Part shown: in pieces, positions 62,021 through 64,000 of the stretch
Layout of the letters: every line of letters begins with the position of its first letter
How positions within the stretch are numbered: position 1 is the stretch's first letter
Source of the DNA: Apostichopus japonicus
Lineage: Eukaryota; Echinodermata; Holothuroidea; Aspidochirotida; Stichopodidae
Length of the DNA: 64,000 nucleotides
Direction of reading: 5' to 3'
Assembly: GCF_037975245.1 (NCBI RefSeq)
Contig: NC_092582.1
Span: forward strand, 8,746,501 to 8,810,500
Notes under the pieces: model-generated
Seen by the model: the letters and a program-made list of their open reading frames with translations, nothing else
Database searches by the model: none
Told to the model about the DNA's origin: nothing
Translations under genes and position numbers: made by a program

Positions 62021-62525
62021 AGTACTAACGTGCACTACAAACATAATAGTTGTAGAATTATAATGATTGAACTGTTACCAAACTATTCTTAGTCCCTTAA
62101 CATTTCTTAATTAATTGTAATTCATTAGTAAGTTTTTTTAGTGTTTATTTTTTGGGCAAGTTTGGGCGAACGGGACTCTTACGCTCATAAGTTGACTCTA
62201 CCCCCCTCCCCCTCCGTTTAATCATAGTTAGTGGAACGGTCCCACACAAAAAATAACAGAATCCTTGCAAGAATCAAGCAACATCTGATTGACTTGTAAC
62301 TATACAATGGACACAACCATTTAATAATAAAGTGTGATTGATATTACAGTCTCTACGGAGTTTCCAACTAATCTATCACTAGCCGCGACCTGGAGCGCTA
62401 GCCATAGTGCCGCAGAGGAAAGTAAGAACAGGCCTTGCTCAAGATTAATACCGCGTTTAAACGAACAGTTGTTTACAGTCTTACCATTGCGTAACTGATG
62501 ACCCGCATCGCCTATAAACGTACGG

Positions 62526-62570
62526 TATAACCAGGGAGTTGTTATGTTCCATAACAACTCCCTGGTATAA
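62526..62570. mobile_element. Palindromic micro-element (35 bp) with TATAA TSD and empty site in copy A
   Basis: CCAGGGAGTTGTTATG (62531-62546) is the exact reverse complement of CATAACAACTCCCTGG (62550-62565) around a 3-base loop. TATAA lies on both sides (62526-62530 and 62566-62570). Copy A at 20351-20360 reads GGTATAACAT with a single TATAA and no insert, so this is a clean insertion of 35 bp plus a 5-bp duplication. Confidence 0.85.
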
Positions 62571-63858
62571 CATTTGGACTGTGTGATAGTATCGGCCTAG
62601 CTGGGTTTAAGGTTGAATATGTAATGACCATGTACCCGGGGAGCGACCGAACTGCGGAGACGAGTACCCGTTTCTCCCGGTTGAAAAAGAATTCGCGCAT
62701 AAGTAATCAACCTCTGATCTGAAATTTCAAACCATGAAATATGTAACCAATATTAGTTCCATAATGTCCACTGCTCTAATGAGAAATAGGTAAGGGTGAT
62801 TTGGCCAATTTAACTCCTCTAACCAACTTTATTAATAATTCACACGATACATACTGCAAATGGTGCAATAAGGTTTCCAAAATAGTGACTCGATCAGGAC
62901 AAACAGGCACAGATGAACATCTAACCGATTCACATTGCCATGGAGACTATAACGTTAATTGTGTTCAAAATACGTCACTATTTATAATCTTTCTAACACT
63001 GTTCTAGCACGGGAACTGCATATCTGCTGCCACCTACTGTCGAAACTTTCAAGTCGGATGAGTCTTGAAAGTACATCAATTATGTCTAGTTTAAAAGGGG
63101 ATCCTCCTCTGTGAATACTCTTTTATGGTCAACACGAAGATGTTGTCAAATTCCCAGCGCTGGCCTAGTCGTCCAATTGTTGCTGTATTTTTTAATTTGA
63201 CTCATTCAGTAACTATTATAATTTTTGAAGTGATTTTGCATTTATTGAATTTGTATAAATTGAAACATCGATATGTGTTTCTGTGTAAAATTAAAAACAA
63301 ATTTGATGCTAATGATGTGCAGTCTACATTTAATTAGTTTTTTACAAAGTTACGTAGCATTTTGCTGTTCTTTTTGTCAAAGAAATAGTCCACGTTACCA
63401 AAAATGTTAACAATCAAGGCGTATGCTAAGTTAGAACAGACATACAGAAAATGATAAAATAAACATGATTTGTACCGTACACGTTTATAATACCTTGTAA
63501 ACGTGTTAGTTCATGTCATGTGCATCTAATGAGCTGGTATAATGGTATGTATACTAGAATAGGTAGTTCTTCCCAATTTTTAGAAGTATGTTTGTTTCTC
63601 TAAACCTAAAAAAAAGTGGTACAACAATGGAACCTCTATACTCAAACAGAAAAGACTTCCTATAAAGTGTGGCTCAACCTAAAACACGATTTTTATAAGA
63701 AATACATAAGTTCTGACCAAATTTGTTTTTGTAATATGTTTGTTTAATTTATGTGGACTACTTATTATTTGCTGTTTATCGTCATTTGTTTATTTGTTTA
63801 TTGATTTTATTTTTAAATAGTATACCTTACATGATGATTACTTTGCTTCTTTCCACAG

Positions 63859-63935
63859 GTTTGATGTTGCTGAACTGCCAGACCCTGTTCCAATTGAATT
63901 GATTCCATCGTCTTTAAAATCAAGAAATGTGAAAG
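63859..63935 (+). CDS. NLR gene B: second LRR-region exon
   Basis: A 77-nt exon after CTTTCCACAG, ending AAAG before GTATTT. The first base completes the Trp codon. It then reads FDVAELPDPVPIELIPSSLK and SRNVK, leaving one base of the next codon. Against gene A there are eight replacement and three silent base differences; all but one of the replacements fall in the first five codons, which extend the variable LRR strand. The rest of gene B lies beyond the window. Confidence 0.85.
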
Positions 63936-64000
63936 GTATTTGTTATAAATGAAGTTGAGTAAGAAATTAGAGACAATTCGTCGGTGGTCTGGTGTTAGTA

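Larger units (their letters stand above)
55785..63858 (+). other. Intron of NLR gene B (8.1 kb)
   Basis: Aligned with the gene A intron 13699-22277. It holds the inverted-end transposon remnant, the well-preserved hairpin and a palindromic micro-element. It lacks the copy A MITE at 63545-63552. The extra block at about 60255-60615 has no recognisable identity. Confidence 0.75.
45936..64000 (+). repeat. Segmental duplication, copy B (continues past the window)
   Basis: Collinear with copy A from TTGTTCCTCAAAT onward. The left boundary lies about 120 bp after the NACHT exon; the equivalent position in copy A is preceded by a G-rich minisatellite and unrelated DNA. Copy B-only blocks are at 47128-47941, 50513-51767, about 60255-60615 and 62531-62570. 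Confidence 0.9.

Noticed and set aside
1-64000. tRNA, rRNA, CRISPR or prokaryotic operon features
   Set aside because: No cloverleaf with correct anticodon structure, no ribosomal segments, no regular direct repeats with spacers. Intron-exon structure shows eukaryotic DNA.

Overview
The window is eukaryotic nuclear DNA from an animal. It is AT-rich, intron-rich and transposon-dense, and it holds pieces of a multi-copy NLR (NACHT plus leucine-rich repeat) innate-immune gene family. The large single NACHT exon spliced to small LRR exons, together with the repeat content, suggests a marine deuterostome. An echinoderm, perhaps a sea cucumber, is my best guess, but I infer this rather than prove it. 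I see no tRNA, rRNA, CRISPR or bacterial-style operon.

Layout: the window is dominated by a direct segmental duplication about 18-20 kb long. Copy A runs from about 1948 to at least 22419. Copy B runs from about 45936 to the window end, and the two are separated by about 23.5 kb of unique sequence. Each copy carries one LRR exon (13493-13698 and 55576-55784) and, about 8-9 kb further on, a second short exon (22278-22354 and 63859-63935). Copy B is preceded by an intact 1.52-kb NACHT exon (44295-45817). All splice phases agree: NACHT ends in phase 0, LRR starts in phase 0 and ends after two bases of a codon, and the next exon supplies the third base. Gene B therefore reads NACHT - LRR - LRR and leaves the window on the right. 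Gene A enters from the left without a NACHT exon in view and appears to end at about 27605 with two small 3' exons. The coding differences between the copies are almost all amino-acid changing and lie on the predicted ligand face of the LRR, while the introns differ by only a few per cent in the stretches I counted.

Introns and flanks: most of the rest is mobile DNA. There are several families of non-autonomous hAT-like elements with clear terminal repeats and target-site duplications, some nested; a degenerate CR1/L2-type LINE; a likely Penelope-like remnant; a TTAA-flanked element; minisatellites of 49 bp and about 15 bp; and a tandem repeat of about 145 bp containing a nuclear-receptor-like DR1 motif. 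Because the two gene copies can be compared, several insertions can be called younger than the duplication, with the empty site visible in the other copy.

Most unusual observations: (1) a set of four 27-35 bp palindromic micro-elements (CCAGGGA...TCCCTGG), each flanked by a roughly 5-bp target duplication, one with a clean empty site; (2) near-exclusive replacement change in the LRR exon; (3) a 242-bp block identical in both copies, containing an E2F-like palindrome and a T-box/E-box palindrome; (4) a hairpin-forming core of about 50 bp shared by transposon families that otherwise differ in termini and target-duplication length. All identity counts were made by eye.
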